Of a stretch of DNA of 64,000 nucleotides, positions 1-13,618 are shown one piece after another. The stretch spans positions 3,534,001 to 3,598,000 of the forward strand of contig JAAXNY010000005.1 in the NCBI GenBank assembly GCA_013420905.1. Direction: 5' to 3'. Under the pieces are notes generated by a model. It was not told the DNA's origin, did no database searches, and saw only the letters and a program-made list of their open reading frames with translations. Position 1 is the stretch's first letter; every line of letters begins with the position of its first letter. The translations under genes and the position numbers were made by a program. Source of the DNA: Collybia mongolica (taxonomy: Eukaryota > Basidiomycota > Agaricomycetes > Agaricales > Clitocybaceae).

Positions 1-47
1 TGCTTTTAGGTAACCTCGGTTACCACGATTCACATCTTCTGTTATGA

Positions 48-295
48 TCTGACAACCAAGGTGTTATTGGTGCACATGACAAAGGTCGCAGTCGCAACTT
101 TGAGTCTAATCTTTCTATTCGTCGTACAGGAGTGATCATGGCCGCTGCTAACATATCTTTCTCCCTACTTTATGTCCCTTCTGATGAAAACCGGGCGGAT
201 CCCATCTCACGCGGCGTTCTGGGAGCACAGGTGGACATGATCCTTTCTTCCTTATCTTTACCAGAAGAAATTGCCCCATACTTCTTAGTCAAATA
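48..295 (+). pseudogene. RNase H tail of a DIRS-type retroelement (partial)
   Basis: An open frame entering from the left edge ends at a TAG at 293-295. It encodes a recognisable end of the RT-RNase H polyprotein of DIRS-order elements: the SDNQGVIGAHDKGRSRN stretch (RNase H aspartate in the SDNQG context), then YVPSDENRADPISRG, the usual C-terminal RNase H block. A TGA lies in the same frame at 45-47, just before SDNQG, so the copy is either broken there or spliced or shifted in a way the window edge hides. It lies about 130 bp upstream of a tyrosine recombinase in the same orientation, the normal gene order of DIRS-like elements. The family call is inference from motifs and order. Confidence 0.6.
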
Positions 296-427
296 GGTAC
301 TATAAATATTCCCCTAAAGATTTCACTATCAGAATTAGCCGGATTTGGGTCGTTCTTCTTGAAACACTTGTTCCCCTATTTTTAAGCCATTTAATACTTG
401 ACCACGAACATCTCTCTTGTGTTCAAC

Positions 428-1663
428 ATGAATTCGTTTGACTGCACCTTCCCCATTCCTCCTGTCCAACACACCCATCCCACCACCATTTTTCGTAAAC
501 CTAAAAAAGGGAACACCATTGATACCTCACCTCATCGTCCTGCCATACCTGCAAAACTGTGTTTGTCATGTTGGTCAACTCCCTATTCCCTACGTCACCA
601 ATCCTTCAACAGTGTGCTATTCTCTGTTGAGTCACACGAACGGTTAATTGATGTTGCTCTCGCAAGCCTTGCACCTGAAACACGCTCAACATATGCTGCC
701 GGGTTACTTCGTTTCTCGCAATTCTTTGACAAATACAAAGTTGACGAAGATCTCCGAATGCCTGCCTCTAGTAACTTACTGTCCATGTTTCTGGCCGAAT
801 TCGCAGCTGGTTCTGTTTCATTAGACTGTGCAAACAACTGGCTGGCGGGAATCCACTTCTGGCATAACATACACGGGGCACCTTGGTTTGGTTCCACTGA
901 CCAGATACGGACCTTGACAAAGGGTGTGAAGAAACTAGTACCACCAGATAGCAAACGACCTCTCCGATCACCAGTCACTATGGCTCACATGTATGCACTC
1001 CGACTAGCACTGTCTCCTTCCAATTCAAAAGACATTGCCATGCTCGCCCTAGCCGAAACGACTTTCTGGGGCACATGCCGCCTGGGAGAGATGGTACCCT
1101 CATCTCTAGGAGTATACGATCCTGTGCACCACGTCAAAAAAGGTGTTTCAGTTTCAAAAGATATATCACGCTCCAATGTTCCCTTCCTCTCATTCCACAT
1201 TCCCTGGTCTAAAACAACAGGATTCGATGGCGCTGACATTAGCCTAGTCTCACGCAATGACCTCAGCAACCCCACCCAAGCCTTTTTATGGCACCGGGAC
1301 GTTAACTCATCGGTACTGGATGATGCGCCCCTTTTCGCATATGAGACACCAGATGGTAGCTGGAATGCTTGGACCCGTGACTCCTTCTTGGATGCTTGTA
1401 ACGCCATCTGGTCAACTGCTGGTTTAGAGACTCTCCACGGCCACTCCTTTCGCATTGGCAATGTCACAGAACTCCTACTACAGGGAATCGAACCTGCGAT
1501 TGTGGCAGTGAAAGGTCGTTGGAAAACACGAGCCAGCTTTCTTCGTTATTGGCGTAATATTCAAGAGATCCTACCTTTGTTCTTAAACAAGGACGACAAC
1601 ACAACATTGCTTCGACTTCAAGCATCATTTATTGCATATGAAAAATCGAAGATTGTTAGTTAA
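428..1663 (+). CDS. Tyrosine recombinase of a DIRS-like retroelement
   Basis: A single uninterrupted frame of 411 residues from the ATG at 428; an upstream TTG at 398 would add ten residues but is an unlikely eukaryotic start. The tyrosine recombinase active-site pattern is visible: arginine at about residue 218 in TCRLGEM, the H-x-x-R pair at about 339 and 342 in GHSFRIG, and the nucleophile candidate tyrosine at about 374 in FLRYWR. The N-terminal half has the SAM-like core-binding look (residues 70-170). Such enzymes integrate circular cDNA in DIRS/Ngaro elements without a DDE integrase. Together with the RNase H tail upstream it forms the 3' half of one element. The frame has no stop or shift, so this part may be recent. 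A Crypton (YR only) is the alternative, but the RNase H neighbour argues against it. Confidence 0.75.
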   Translation: MNSFDCTFPIPPVQHTHPTTIFRKPKKGNTIDTSPHRPAIPAKLCLSCWSTPYSLRHQSFNSVLFSVESHERLIDVALASLAPETRSTYAAGLLRFSQFFDKYKVDEDLRMPASSNLLSMFLAEFAAGSVSLDCANNWLAGIHFWHNIHGAPWFGSTDQIRTLTKGVKKLVPPDSKRPLRSPVTMAHMYALRLALSPSNSKDIAMLALAETTFWGTCRLGEMVPSSLGVYDPVHHVKKGVSVSKDISRSNVPFLSFHIPWSKTTGFDGADISLVSRNDLSNPTQAFLWHRDVNSSVLDDAPLFAYETPDGSWNAWTRDSFLDACNAIWSTAGLETLHGHSFRIGNVTELLLQGIEPAIVAVKGRWKTRASFLRYWRNIQEILPLFLNKDDNTTLLRLQASFIAYEKSKIVS

Positions 1664-2444
1664 CCATACATTATTCTGCCCTTTTCAAAAATCTTAAACT
1701 CCCTTCACACATCTCTTTGGGGTAGTCGCCCTAACACGACCGTAATAAGCTGCGCTCTGGGATGGTTGGTTCGTGTCAGGTTTTTGTACACCCTCCAATC
1801 TGCGCTCAAGAACTCCGGGGTCTCCCCCCGGCTCTTCCCCAAACCCAAAATATACCAGTTTATATTTTGGTCTGTTCCTATACATAAGAAACAACTAGAA
1901 AGCTAGTAGTTTAAAATAAGTGAAGATGAACTGGTGAAGAGTCACGCAACGATAAACGGATGGCTTTGTAGGCGTGGGAAAAAACAACTCTTGTCTTCCT
2001 TCACGACGACAAAGCTCAGTATCGTGATTTTTCTTCTTTAAAAATAAATAAAGAATTTGCACTTGCAACTTTTGGTTTTTTTATTTTTATTGGATTTAAT
2101 TAATTAAATTGATAAATAAAGAATATATTTTAGAAAATGATAACAGCAGAAGAGAAATTAATGAATTGATTGAAAAAGGAATGCCATTTCTCTTTGAGCA
2201 TCTATCTTCCTTACACCCCGCCTCAGAATAACGTTGGGTCGATAACCATATCCGACTCGGGTATTGTACTTGATGAAGTGGTGACTTGAAATTCCTGTGA
2301 TTCCGCACCAAAAAAATTAAGCACAAAGTACCACAACAAGCAATGGAATGGGCAGAAAAAAACAGTTGATCAGTACGGCGCAATCAAAAGGCCAAATGAC
2401 CGTTGATACCCACGTCGACTGTACCGTCATTCAACAGTAGTCAG
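1664..2444. other. DIRS element tail and intergenic sequence
   Basis: No convincing gene. The stretch at about 1790-1910 holds a C/G-rich imperfect palindrome (core CCGGGGTCTCCCCCCGG) followed by an AT-rich inverted motif around AAATATACCAGTTTATATTT, which could belong to the terminal or internal complementary repeats of the upstream retroelement. The remainder is AT-rich spacer up to the stop codon of the reverse-strand gene. Confidence 0.4.
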
Positions 2445-5400
2445 TCAAAGCCACGGATAAGGAACAGCACGCGCACCATGCATGCTAGGCAATCGACTCG
2501 TGTTTTGTCTTGCTGACGGCGCCTGACGCAGCTGTCGGAAATCGTTGTTGGCATACGTCTTCGTAAGGCCTGTTGCGGCCGGCGACCGCAGGAGCGCGGT
2601 GGGTGGCGAGATGATGAGTCCCAAGATGTCTGGTGTCTTGTTTCCTTTGGGCGTCGCTGGTGCAGAGGACGGAACGTCCAGTTGCAAAAGGTCTGTGATG
2701 CTTTGAAGCAGAAGTTCTAGGGTCGTGGGCAGCTCTTTATTAATCACGACGAAGCTATCATCTTCATCAACCGTAAACTTCGACCGGAGATCTGCGAGCG
2801 TCGGATGGTCCTCAACGGGCAGAGCAGTTTGTAACGAATCGCAGAGGTCGGAGAACCTGGATGCTGTGATGCCACAGAGCGACGTAAATTTCGGGTTCTC
2901 CTGTTCGGGAAGCCAGGCGAGGAGCGTTAAGACACTTTTAGCAGTATCAGCATCGAAGCTACGTTCAGCAAATGCCGACAATGTTTGACCAATCTCAAGA
3001 CGGAGGGCTTCCGAGTTCAACGCCGCTGAAGGGAGGGTTTTTAAGACAGCGAATGTTGTGTCGATCGCGCGCATAGGCGCGGATTCGTCCTGAGCCTCTC
3101 GAAATCCCATTAAGACAATGATAAAAGCAACATCTGGAACGAAGGATCCCGATGCTGATGCTAGGACCTCAAAGAGCTTCGGAAGATATGGTGATGTATA
3201 ATGCCCATCCAACAACATCGTCAAGCAAGCCTTCAAAGCCTGTGATAGATCTGGTGTAGATGTTAGAGCATTTAAGCACCATGAGGATGAACTTGACGAA
3301 GGGGAAAGTAACTCGAGTATGAGGTGAAGGGAAACAGAGGCTTGATGCATGAGCACCAGCAGATAATCCACTGCAAGGCTGGTATCCAACAAAGACTCCA
3401 GCGCTTTTATAAGCCGTTTCATTTCCTCAAGCAACAGCCACTCTCCCATACCAAGGACCCCACCGTCGAGCATAACCAGTCGCTTCACTAAGTGTAATTT
3501 GCTATCTGTATCGAGAAGGGAGAAAAAGGTTTTGACCTCATTCAATACCTTAGGGAGAACACTCGTGACCCAGACCGAGTGCGTATTGCTTCCTCCGTAG
3601 GCAGGGTCTGTCTCTGGAAGGACGTGGTCAATCAACGTAAAGACTTGGAGTAATTGGTACACTGGATCCCTCCCACCATGCCGACTTGCATGTTCCAGCA
3701 ACGTCCGTAAGACGACTTCCGCACCAAGCCTCCCAGGTTCAACGTGTGATTCTGGAGCAGATAAGCAACGGACCAGATCTAAACAGATTTGCCTCATGCC
3801 CTGCGCAGACACGCACACAGAGCTCGACTGAGCATAAACCATATCTGCCGCATCAGTACATGCAAAGATATCTGCAACGGCGACGACAAGTTCACGCATT
3901 GCGCGGCTTGTCAATGGAAAATGGGGTGTCATGCGCAGAATCAATTTGAGGAGGTCGCCTCCGGTGCGGAAAAGTTGATCCACTAGCGACTGGTTCCTTC
4001 GTGGAGGGGGTGACACGACAAAGTGCGCGTCCAGATCACCAGCGACACCGACAAACAGGTCTACGATCCGGGGGGTCATTGCATGAGATTGTTCCTCCCA
4101 GAATACCCGCGTCGTTCGGCATTCTCCTCCGGTGTCATCCAGTTCCTGTTTTACAATAGCCAAAGAAGCGCGCAACGTCCTCAGCCTTCTTGGTGAGAGC
4201 GGGTGGGCACTTGTGAACATCAATTCCTCAACTGCAGCCGGCAGCCCGTCTTCGGCGACAAGAGCGACCTTTCTCAAAGAAAGGCGCTCGTGTTCAGGAA
4301 TGAAAGAGAGTGGAGGTTTTAGGGATAAGATCGTTTGCACAAGATTGTCGTGGAGAATAGCGGATGGTTCCTTGGCAAGGTCTACGAGTATTTTTTCAGC
4401 GATGATCCCTGATTCTCTAGGAGGATCCTTATCCGCGATCGCCCATTCCAAACGACACGTCAATTGACGCAACAACAGAAGGTGATTAAGAATCTCCCAG
4501 GATAGAACAGGGGATGTCAGACTCAAGAGCTTGACAACATCAGCTACATCAACTCACCTCCCTGTAACCTTCTACACCCTGCCAAAGATGTAAAACGGCT
4601 AACGCTCGTTCACGACACACATCATCCCCTAAACTATCTGCCCACGCCCAAACCGCCAGAACACTAGCAACACCGACATAACCCCTAACAAACGTTATAA
4701 ATTCGTCGTGTGAGACAGTTGTTAGAGTGCCGCGAAGGAGAAAAGGTGGCTGGGAATGTGGTATTGATAGCACAGCATTTTCGGCCAGCTTTGCAGCTAC
4801 GTCGTCGTGAAGTATCATAGACTCGAGCCAGATTCCCATTGACTGCTCTTGGGTACCAATGTCTTTCAAAAAGTTCGACGCTTCGTCAAAGTCTCCTTGG
4901 GTATTAGACAGAGCATCCTCGAAACACTGCCACTGCCGTATTCGTGTCGAGAGGCGTTTGGCTGCCAGTTGTGTGGATTTATCGACCCTGGAGTTTTCCT
5001 GAACTTCTCGCAACGAACCAAGGAAGTAGTCGTTGTTCAGGTAACGAGCGATGTCCACATTCGTGGCTGCGTCTATGAGCCGTAACAGCGTAGATTCATC
5101 GAGTGTTTCGGAATCGAAGTTAGAGTTTACATCCAAATGTTGCTGAAATTACCTATCAAACTTGCATTAAAAAATGATAATGGCGACGAAACGAACCAAT
5201 AAAGCGCGCGCCATCTCAGGATGTTGGGAGGCGGAAATACCAAGGAGCATGCCAATTTGATAAGCCTGGTCGCTGCTCTGATGGGGCAATTTCAGCAACG
5301 AGCAATACCAGGTTGAAATACACCAACCTTCAGCCCAATACAGCTAGCAAGTTTAATTGCGAACCTCGACAAAGACTCATTCGGTGTGTCGTCGCGTATA

Positions 5401-6178
5401 GGTTTAGACGTAAAGAAAATAGCACTTTCAAGGTCAAGCTCTTCTTCCAGATCCGCATGCAGGTATGGAAAGCCCGGAAGATCCCAGTCTTCATCGGAAG
5501 GCTTCAAGCAAAACATCAGCCGCACGACTAGTGGGAGGGGTGGTGAGTCCGGAAGTAAGGCTAACAGTTCTCTTGCCAGTGCTGTAGGGTCGGATGAGTT
5601 AGAGGGATCGACGGCTCTTGAGAGTAGAACTGGCTCAACGGAGGGCAGAGAGCGCGGTTCATATTTAGGGGGTGGGAGAGGAACATCTGAAACGATTTCT
5701 CCATAGAGGGCCATAGACAACGTCTCAAACGCTCCCTTGACTATCATTAACCGCGTCGCGTACTGTGTGATGTTTGTAGCTGGTTCCCTTCGCGTCGCCC
5801 GTGTACCCACGCACCTCTGCGCCCATGTCTACAGTAAAGTCAACCTGTCCGCCGGCATATGCGATTACCGTAGGGATGAGAGCATTCGCGACGTGCTGCT
5901 TTTCTTTCGAATTCGGCGGGGTTGTTGGTTGGGCATTGAAAAAAACCTCAACGAAGAAGGTTTCGGGTTCTGTTTGCCTAAACGGAAGCCATGTTAATCT
6001 TTGTAGTCAGTTTAATAGAAGATATGACAAACGCGACCACTTCTGGACATTGCGCGAATGGTTTCGCGCCGTTTGGGAATACACGAATGGACGAGATACG
6101 AACTGGAGCTGCAAAGCGGATAGCAGCCAGACCAGATGGCCCTTCAGGGGAGAGGGTGCACCAGTGAAGCAGTGCCAT
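2445..6178 (-). CDS. Virilizer-like protein (putative m6A methyltransferase complex subunit)
   Basis: Six exons can be joined in frame: 6178-6033, 5977-5815, 5762-5328, 5277-5197, 5142-4558 and 4493-2445, giving about 1,152 residues with introns of 50-64 bp. The N-terminus (MALLHWCTLSPEGPSGLAAI, then PVRISSIRVFPNGAKPF) matches the Virilizer N-terminal domain pattern of a beta-rich start followed by P-V-R-I-x-x-I-R-V-x-P. The rest is helical and leucine-rich, as in Virilizer/VIRMA scaffolds; the C-terminal tail is basic and low-complexity. Virilizer proteins scaffold the METTL3/WTAP writer complex in the nucleus. The protein is shorter than human VIRMA (about 1,800 residues). The last intron was chosen over a 28-bp alternative because 64 bp is a normal length and contains a CTGAC branch site. 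It shares a 144-bp divergent promoter with the ORMDL gene. The family call comes from motif memory, not a search. Confidence 0.6.
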
Positions 6179-6322
6179 ACTGCATTAACAATGTCAATGG
6201 TATCGGAAATTGCAATGTTCTAGTCGTCTATCAGAGTCGAGGCCGTCCGGCAAATTCCGGACGCGCAGCTCTCGTCACCAATCTTGTGATACTCTTGGTC
6301 TCTTTGCTTTTTACAAGTCAAA
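6179..6322. promoter_or_regulatory. Bidirectional promoter between Virilizer-like gene and ORM1
   Basis: The two start codons are only 144 bp apart in divergent orientation, so both transcripts must initiate in this short interval. No clear TATA box is seen; the right half is pyrimidine-rich (TCTCTTTGCTTTTTACAAG), typical of fungal core promoters. Confidence 0.5.
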
Positions 6323-7239
6323 ATGAGTCGCTCGACGACAATTAAACTCCCAGCTCTTGACTTATCCGCAGCCCCACCAAGGGCCGTATCAATGCGAGGT
6401 AGGGGTCGAAGCGGTAGTATTGTCAAGGTGGAAGAAGTCGGGGCTCGTTCGACAGAGGAAGTATTGGACCGAAGCGCCTACGCTAACCCCAACGCTGACT
6501 GGGTCAATGCAAAGGGTATGTGTTACAAACTGTAGTATATCGAGTACACGCTCATAAGGTTTGTGCAGGTGCATGGCTCATCCATGTCGTCCTCATAATA
6601 TTTGGTAAAATTATCATCGACACCATCCCCGGCATGACTCAACAAATAAGTTGGACACTGGTTAATCTCTTCTACCTTGCGGTACGTTGCACCGTCGGTA
6701 ATCCAGGCCACTTCTTACACTAACTCAAAATCTTTAGATATCATATCTTATGTTCCATTGGGTCACTGGTATACCCTTTGAAAACGACCTACATGGTGGT
6801 GCCTACGATGACCTAACGCTATGGGAGCAAATAGACGACGGTGCCCAGTACACACCCGCAAAGAAGTGGCTATTTTGCGTGCCCGTAGCCCTGTAAGCCC
6901 TTACCAGCCAGTCCTATTGCCTAGCCGTAAACTGAATCGACCAAATCAGATTCCTGGCATCAACCCATTACACAAACTATAATCCGTGGTTATTCGCTAT
7001 CAATATCACTTCCCTCATTCTCGTCCTAATACCCAAGCTGCCCCAGGTACGTATTGCATTCTCGTTTAATCCAACTCACCTAAACTCCGCACCGTCAGCT
7101 TCACCGTCAGCGAGTTCGCTTCATGTCGGAAGCTCCATCTGGAATGGCCACTCCCATCACACCCAGCTTTCCCTCCTCCGGTACGCTTACTCCCGTAGAT
7201 GTACCTGCTATCGACATCACAGCTGCACATTTCCGGTAA
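6323..7239 (+). CDS. orm1: ORM1/ORMDL family sphingolipid regulator
   Basis: Five exons join cleanly (6323-6515, 6569-6681, 6738-6892, 6950-7046, 7099-7239) into 232 residues. ORMDL hallmarks are unmistakable: NADWVNAKGAWLIH, TIPGMTQQISWTLVN, FHWVTGIPFENDLHGGAYD, LTLWEQIDDG and THYTNYNPW, with four hydrophobic segments. ORM proteins sit in the ER membrane and inhibit serine palmitoyltransferase, coupling sphingolipid synthesis to supply. The roughly 55-residue N-terminal extension contains serines in an arginine-rich context (RGRGRSGS), comparable in position to the phosphoregulated N-termini of yeast Orm1/2; that regulation is inferred. The last acceptor at 7098 was preferred over 7110 because it keeps the PKLPQLHRQRVRFM run, although both are in frame. 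It has a divergent partner, the Virilizer-like gene. Confidence 0.92.
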
Positions 7240-7452
7240 CAATTCGCAAGGTTCTGCTTGATATAGACACCCAAGTTATTCAGCCACTTGGTAAAGTCGA
7301 ACATCACATATATTCCACCCAACGCATTGTATTTAATAAACCTCAGAAACAACCGGAAGCTTATCAAACCTCACCCACTTGTCGCGCATCTTTAGCATTC
7401 TTTTTGACTATATAATACACTCATCTATTGCGAAGGCCCCTCAGGAATCTGT

Positions 7453-8946
7453 CTATATTGTTGCAGCCGCAACCTTATCGGACCCTAAGTGGGTTTCGAT
7501 ATCTGAGAATAAAAGGAGGACGTACAAATTGCGCAATAGCATCAAAATCGTAACTTTTCCGACGGCGGGGATATATAATGATGCCTGTCAGTGATGTCAG
7601 GCATAGCACTCTGGAATTCGTCTCGCGCATTGTGTACCTTATCGCGTACGTCTTTTTCGAAGTTTTTATCAGCCGCTACGTTCAAACACACACAGCCGTC
7701 TTTGAGCCACTCCGTCTTGACCTTGTACGACGCGCTTGGCACGGCTGATACAACGACGTCCGAAAGCGCGAGACATTCTTGAAGTGAAAAGTTGCTGTGA
7801 CGGACTACATGACGCGGGTGATATCGCTGTCCTTGTTCTGTTTCACTACCTTGTACATGTGGGCGTTTGGTATATTCCTAAGCCCATGTGGTCATTCTGA
7901 ACAACACAGATACAAGTAAAGTCATACCTGAATGGAGTCGATATCCACTGAGAAGACGCGAGCACCATCGTTGGACAGAAGCGCCGCCAAAGGGCGTCCC
8001 ACAACCTCGGAACTGGTGTATGAATAAGTGGATGAAATGTGAAACGACGCAGAATAAACAGACCGGTTTATTACGGTTACAATTCGGCCATACGCGCGAT
8101 CGCCGTAGGGTAGTATCGTGTTGTATACGCCAGCATATTCCAAACACTTGACAATCGCAAGGGGTGTGCACGGAATAATAGATTTGACCGTACCAGGAGG
8201 AGGTTGATCTGTTTCAACTACAGTCTTGCTTGGCAGTTGTATTGGAGCCGATGAAAGGAGAGAGCCAGGCTGGATAAAACGGATGCTAAACGATAAGTTC
8301 GCCCGGTTAGCCAGTGCTTCCTTAGGGGAGCCACATGCTCACTTGTGATAGAGATTGTAATGAAATTTGACGTGCAGTCCTTCGACGTCTTTGAAGGGTG
8401 ACACAATCTTTCCAAAAATCAAAAGAAGCTCCTCGAAAAAAATAAGGACAAGATCTTATCGTACCTGCTGCAGGTAATGATCCTAGCGGCAGATTTTCAC
8501 GCGTATTAGGTCACTTAGTAAATATACATGATATAGCTCAAACCTGTTGTGCTCCGAAGATGGGAAAATACACCTTTCAGCGCGATAAAAACCAAACTTA
8601 TTGCGATAGCTTGATGGTATAAAAACGATGTGCATACCATGATGCCATGAACGCCCTCATCTTCGTTCGCCTCAATGATCGCTTCTTCAACACCATCACC
8701 CTCCCCAAGATCGTCAGAAAGAGCAGCCCCCGTTTTCTTGAGTATGAATTCCACACCTAATTCTTCGCATTGCTTCCGAGTAAATTCAGCATAGAATTTA
8801 CTCGGAGCGGAGGATGTAGCAAGAATTCCGACAAGTTTTGGAGGCTTTGGGCACTCCGCAAGGGACCGGTTGACTTCGTCGCGAAAGGCCGCCGCTATTG
8901 GATCGGCTCTGAGCAGAAGGCCCTTTCCAGATACTTCTGCAGACAT
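7453..8946 (-). CDS. mtd1: Methylenetetrahydrofolate dehydrogenase (NAD+), MTD1 type
   Basis: Eight exons join in frame (8946-8638, 8573-8544, 8482-8465, 8407-8343, 8285-8064, 8012-7928, 7877-7638, 7584-7453), about 366 residues. Two exons are micro-exons of 30 and 18 bp encoding VYFPIFGAQQ and DHYLQQ. Landmarks of the MTD1/FolD fold follow: SPFKDVEGLHVKFHYNLYH, IPCTPLAIVKCLEYAGVY, SEVVGRPLAALLSNDGARVF (dinucleotide-binding loop) and ASLYIPAVGKVTILML near the end. The enzyme oxidises 5,10-methylene-THF to methenyl-THF with NAD+ in cytosolic one-carbon metabolism. The ATG at 8946 (MSAEVSGKG) was chosen because upstream in-frame residues look like leader sequence. The final 23 residues read through what could only be a 23-bp intron, too short to splice, so the stop at 7453 is preferred over 7475. 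Confidence 0.88.
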
Positions 8947-9212
8947 GGTAATTGTAGGAGAGGGGATGGTGCGATGACTCGGGGTCGTCGAGGGATACTT
9001 ATGCACACTAAATAAATCAGATCCGAGTAAAATTTAGAGATCAAGATTAGATTGTGTACAGTTGAATCTTATCTACTATGGGTTCAACTCAGGTCAGTTG
9101 GCCAAGCCACGCGTGAAAGCCAAATTCTGAGGAGAAATGAATATACAATAGAGTTACAGGGAATCAAAGGCTTGAATGAAGCTGTCTAAAGGTAATAATG
9201 CTGCACGTCACT

Positions 9213-10143
9213 TCATAGCGCGCTGTGGTTAATTCCATTTGCTTTGGGAAGATCGTCATCAACAGCGATACCCTCGCCTGATACAGAATCGTCCTCATCC
9301 TCGTCCATAAGCTGCGCCGCACGCTGTATTTGCGATTTCAGTCAATAAACAGACATCGCGGAGCTTTGCAATACCTTCATGGCCTCAGCCTCGTTGGAGT
9401 AATGTCTTCCTCGAGCACGAACAAAGGCAGCGTGTTTAGCCGCAGCTAAGATGAGAAGCCTCGAATTATCGCCCATCGGAGGAGAGAAAAAATCACTTAC
9501 TCTCCTCGTCCATCTCTTCTTCGAATTCTACTTCCTCCCCAGGCTCGCGCGAATCAGCCCTGATTTCTCTCCGTGCGTCATTGGGGAGACTGAAACTAGT
9601 ACTTCTACTTGATGTCGCACTCCCAGATCGCCCTGACGCAGATGTGGATCGACCAGTGCTAGAAATAGAGGTCCGGCGCGACGAAGGCCCCGAGGTATCA
9701 GCACCAGTCGACGAGACAGACATTATGGGAGAGGCTGTTTCGCGGGTCGGGGGGATATAATTGCCATCGAGATCAAAGTTTGGTATTTCTACAAGTCCAT
9801 GAGCAACAAGGTTTGAGCACGAAAGGAAGTTTCACGGACCACCCTCAACCTCGTCTGTCTCGGCATTATACCTGACATATGGTGTTTTTGGTTCGGTAAT
9901 CTTCATCAGACTGTCTTTCTGGATTTCAGTCAATGCAAGGTTCGCTTCATCCCACTGCAAGCTACTAAGATGGGGGGAGATCGTGTAAGTGGTTATGGTG
10001 TGGAAGTATGATGTCGAAGCTTACTGTCCAGGCGTGCCTGGTGTTTGTGGCGCATTCTTCAAGATGCCCTTTGGTTTCGGATTGGATGCCGAGCGAGGCA
10101 GGGGAGGGAGGTGTGGACGGTCGTGGATGACTTCGACGGACAT
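9213..10143 (-). CDS. Protein phosphatase inhibitor 2 (IPP-2/Glc8 family)
   Basis: About five exons assemble on the reverse strand. The first, from the ATG at 10143, ends with [10 protein letters not shown], the KGILK PP1-docking motif of inhibitor 2. After an intron come [18 protein letters not shown] and [13 protein letters not shown], the conserved core with the TP phosphosite. A serine-rich linker follows (9723-9493), then [17 protein letters not shown], the HYxE-type active-site blocking segment of inhibitor 2, and an acidic C-terminus ending at 9213. The protein binds and modulates the PP1 catalytic subunit. It lies in the same direction as the sec18 gene upstream, with about 245 bp between them. 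Confidence 0.88.
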
Positions 10144-10388
10144 TGTATTGTAGAAAGGGTAATCTGAGGCACGGGATGGTGGTAGTGGGGGTAGTAGATA
10201 GAGAGTGAGATGCCAAGGCTGCTGGTAGCTCTACCATGCCCTTTCAGGACCACACACCCGATTTGGTAATCATATTCGGGGTGGCCACCCCACATTAAAT
10301 AAAGCATCAATAACCCTGACATCAAATAAGCGTCACTTGCATATATTGTACAATATTAAGAAATTCATATCAATTACTCGTCTGTCTA

Positions 10389-13355
<2,967 letters not shown>

Positions 13356-13618
13356 CCTGATATAATGCGGGAAGAGTGGATGATTCGATGTAGTTATACA
13401 CTATGAGGTTATGTGGAATGACTGCGGATCGTCGTGTAGTCGTGTCGTAGCCGTAGTAAGTCGAAATGAAATGAGTTGCTCGGCACTGCCGCTGATCGTG
13501 GGCGGCTATTCAAAAGTTACGTAATCTGTTTCCTTGGGTCATTCATCGGTTCCTTAGAGCGTCGTTTCGTCCCGATACTCGAATTTTCCGTTTCCGTATT
13601 TTTTTTTTTGGGTCGAGC

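Noticed and set aside
4494..4557. A 28-bp intron in the Virilizer-like gene (donor 4557, ending before LLSLTSPVL)
   Set aside because: Too short to be spliced normally; a 64-bp alternative with the same donor keeps the frame and has a proper branch site.
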